DNA of 6,254 nucleotides from Methylococcaceae bacterium (lineage in GTDB: Bacteria; Pseudomonadota; Gammaproteobacteria; Methylococcales; Methylomonadaceae): NCBI GenBank assembly GCA_030699345.1, contig JAUYMX010000085.1:1-6254 (forward strand), given 5' to 3'. The notes under the pieces are model-generated. The model worked only from the letters and a program-made list of their open reading frames with translations. It was not told where the DNA came from and made no database searches. The position numbers and the translations under genes were made by a program. Positions 5,844-6,254 of the stretch are shown piece after piece. Numbering within the stretch: position 1 is the stretch's first letter; the number at the start of each line of letters is the position of its first letter.

Positions 5844-6254
5844 ATGCAACAAAAAGATTCCTGGCTTTTGCCTGACGGCATTGAAGAGCTGTTGCCGGAA
5901 GATGCCAAACACCTGGAAAGCTTGCGCCGTAAGATATTAGATACCTTCGCTTGCTGGGGATACGAACTGGTTATCCCGCCCTTTATCGATTATCTGGATT
6001 CATTATTAACGGGCTCCGGCCATGATCTTGAACTGCAAACTTTTAAGCTGACTGACCAAATTAGCGGAGAAATGTTAGGGATAAGATCTGACATGACCCC
6101 CCAAGTAGCTAGAATAGACGCCCATAACATAAAGCATGCCTGGCCAACCCGTCTGTGCTATGTCGGAACAATTTTGCATACCCGCGGCGACCCGCTAGAA
6201 AAAACCAGAAGCCCAATGCAAATAGGCGCGGAGCTTTATGGTCACGCCGGCAAG
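5844..6254 (+). CDS. hisZ: ATP phosphoribosyltransferase regulatory subunit HisZ, 3'-truncated
   Basis: The frame opens at ATG 5844 and stays open for 137 codons to the window end, so the C-terminal part (roughly two thirds of a typical protein of around 390 residues) is missing. HisZ is a catalytically inactive histidyl-tRNA-synthetase paralogue. It pairs with short-form HisG to make the first enzyme of histidine biosynthesis and confers feedback inhibition by histidine. Visible family stretches are WLLPDGIEELLP (7-18), FACWGYELVIPP (35-46), LLTGSGHDLELQTFKLTDQ (54-72), the motif-2-like GIRSDMTPQVARIDAH (79-94), LCYVGTILHTR (104-114) and MQIGAELYGH (125-134). These match HisZ better than HisS. 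A weak GAGTGGA (5827-5833) lies 10 nt before the start. Only 21 bp separate it from the terminator. In Pseudomonas-type genomes hisZ follows hflC and precedes purA. Confidence 0.94.
   Translation, partial: MQQKDSWLLPDGIEELLPEDAKHLESLRRKILDTFACWGYELVIPPFIDYLDSLLTGSGHDLELQTFKLTDQISGEMLGIRSDMTPQVARIDAHNIKHAWPTRLCYVGTILHTRGDPLEKTRSPMQIGAELYGHAGK

Noticed and set aside
5844..6254. The last gene as histidyl-tRNA synthetase HisS
   Set aside because: WLLPDGIEELLP, the LLTGSG...QTFKLTDQ stretch and the hflC-adjacent position are typical of HisZ, whereas HisS begins with a different motif-1 region.

Overview
The window looks like a gammaproteobacterial chromosome with a moderately AT-rich composition. 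It has two parts: the end of an exopolysaccharide-export locus (1-1835), and the conserved hfq-hflX-hflK-hflC block followed by hisZ (1964-6254). All genes lie on the + strand. The Hfq and HflX sequences closely resemble those of Escherichia and Pseudomonas, and the order hfq-hflX-hflK-hflC-hisZ is the one I know from Pseudomonas-type genomes. The genus cannot be fixed from the sequence. A methanotroph-like (Methylococcales) or related environmental gammaproteobacterium is only a guess, based on the type of polysaccharide proteins present.

Region 1 (1-1835): a 5'-truncated polysaccharide co-polymerase (Wzz/GumC-type chain-length determinant) is followed after 21 bp by a small CpsD/CapB-like protein. 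Together they resemble a split BY-kinase system, with a membrane activator and a separate cytoplasmic ATPase/tyrosine kinase. The putative kinase has lost the P-loop lysine and the second Walker A' aspartate and has no C-terminal tyrosine cluster. It is therefore probably a pseudokinase or regulatory subunit. This is the most unusual feature of the window.

Region 2 (1836-1963): a 128-bp spacer with a weak inverted repeat, a possible promoter, and an A-rich leader whose A-R-N triplets run into the hfq ribosome-binding site. The leader could be the site of Hfq autorepression.

Region 3 (1964-5822): hfq (RNA chaperone) and hflX (ribosome-splitting GTPase, TTG start) are followed by a 165-bp spacer with several overlapping inverted repeats and a perfect TATAAT box. 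The overlapping pair hflK/hflC (SPFH-domain membrane regulators of FtsH) comes next. The block ends in a strong intrinsic terminator.

Region 4 (5844-6254): the first 137 codons of hisZ, the regulatory subunit of ATP phosphoribosyltransferase, cut off by the window end. This implies a short-form HisG elsewhere in the genome. Only 21 bp separate the terminator from the hisZ start, so hisZ either depends on read-through or uses a promoter that I cannot identify.

No tRNA, rRNA, CRISPR array or insertion sequence was seen. Most of the window is conserved housekeeping sequence. The points worth a second look are the degenerate kinase, the third membrane segment of its partner, and the regulatory spacers.
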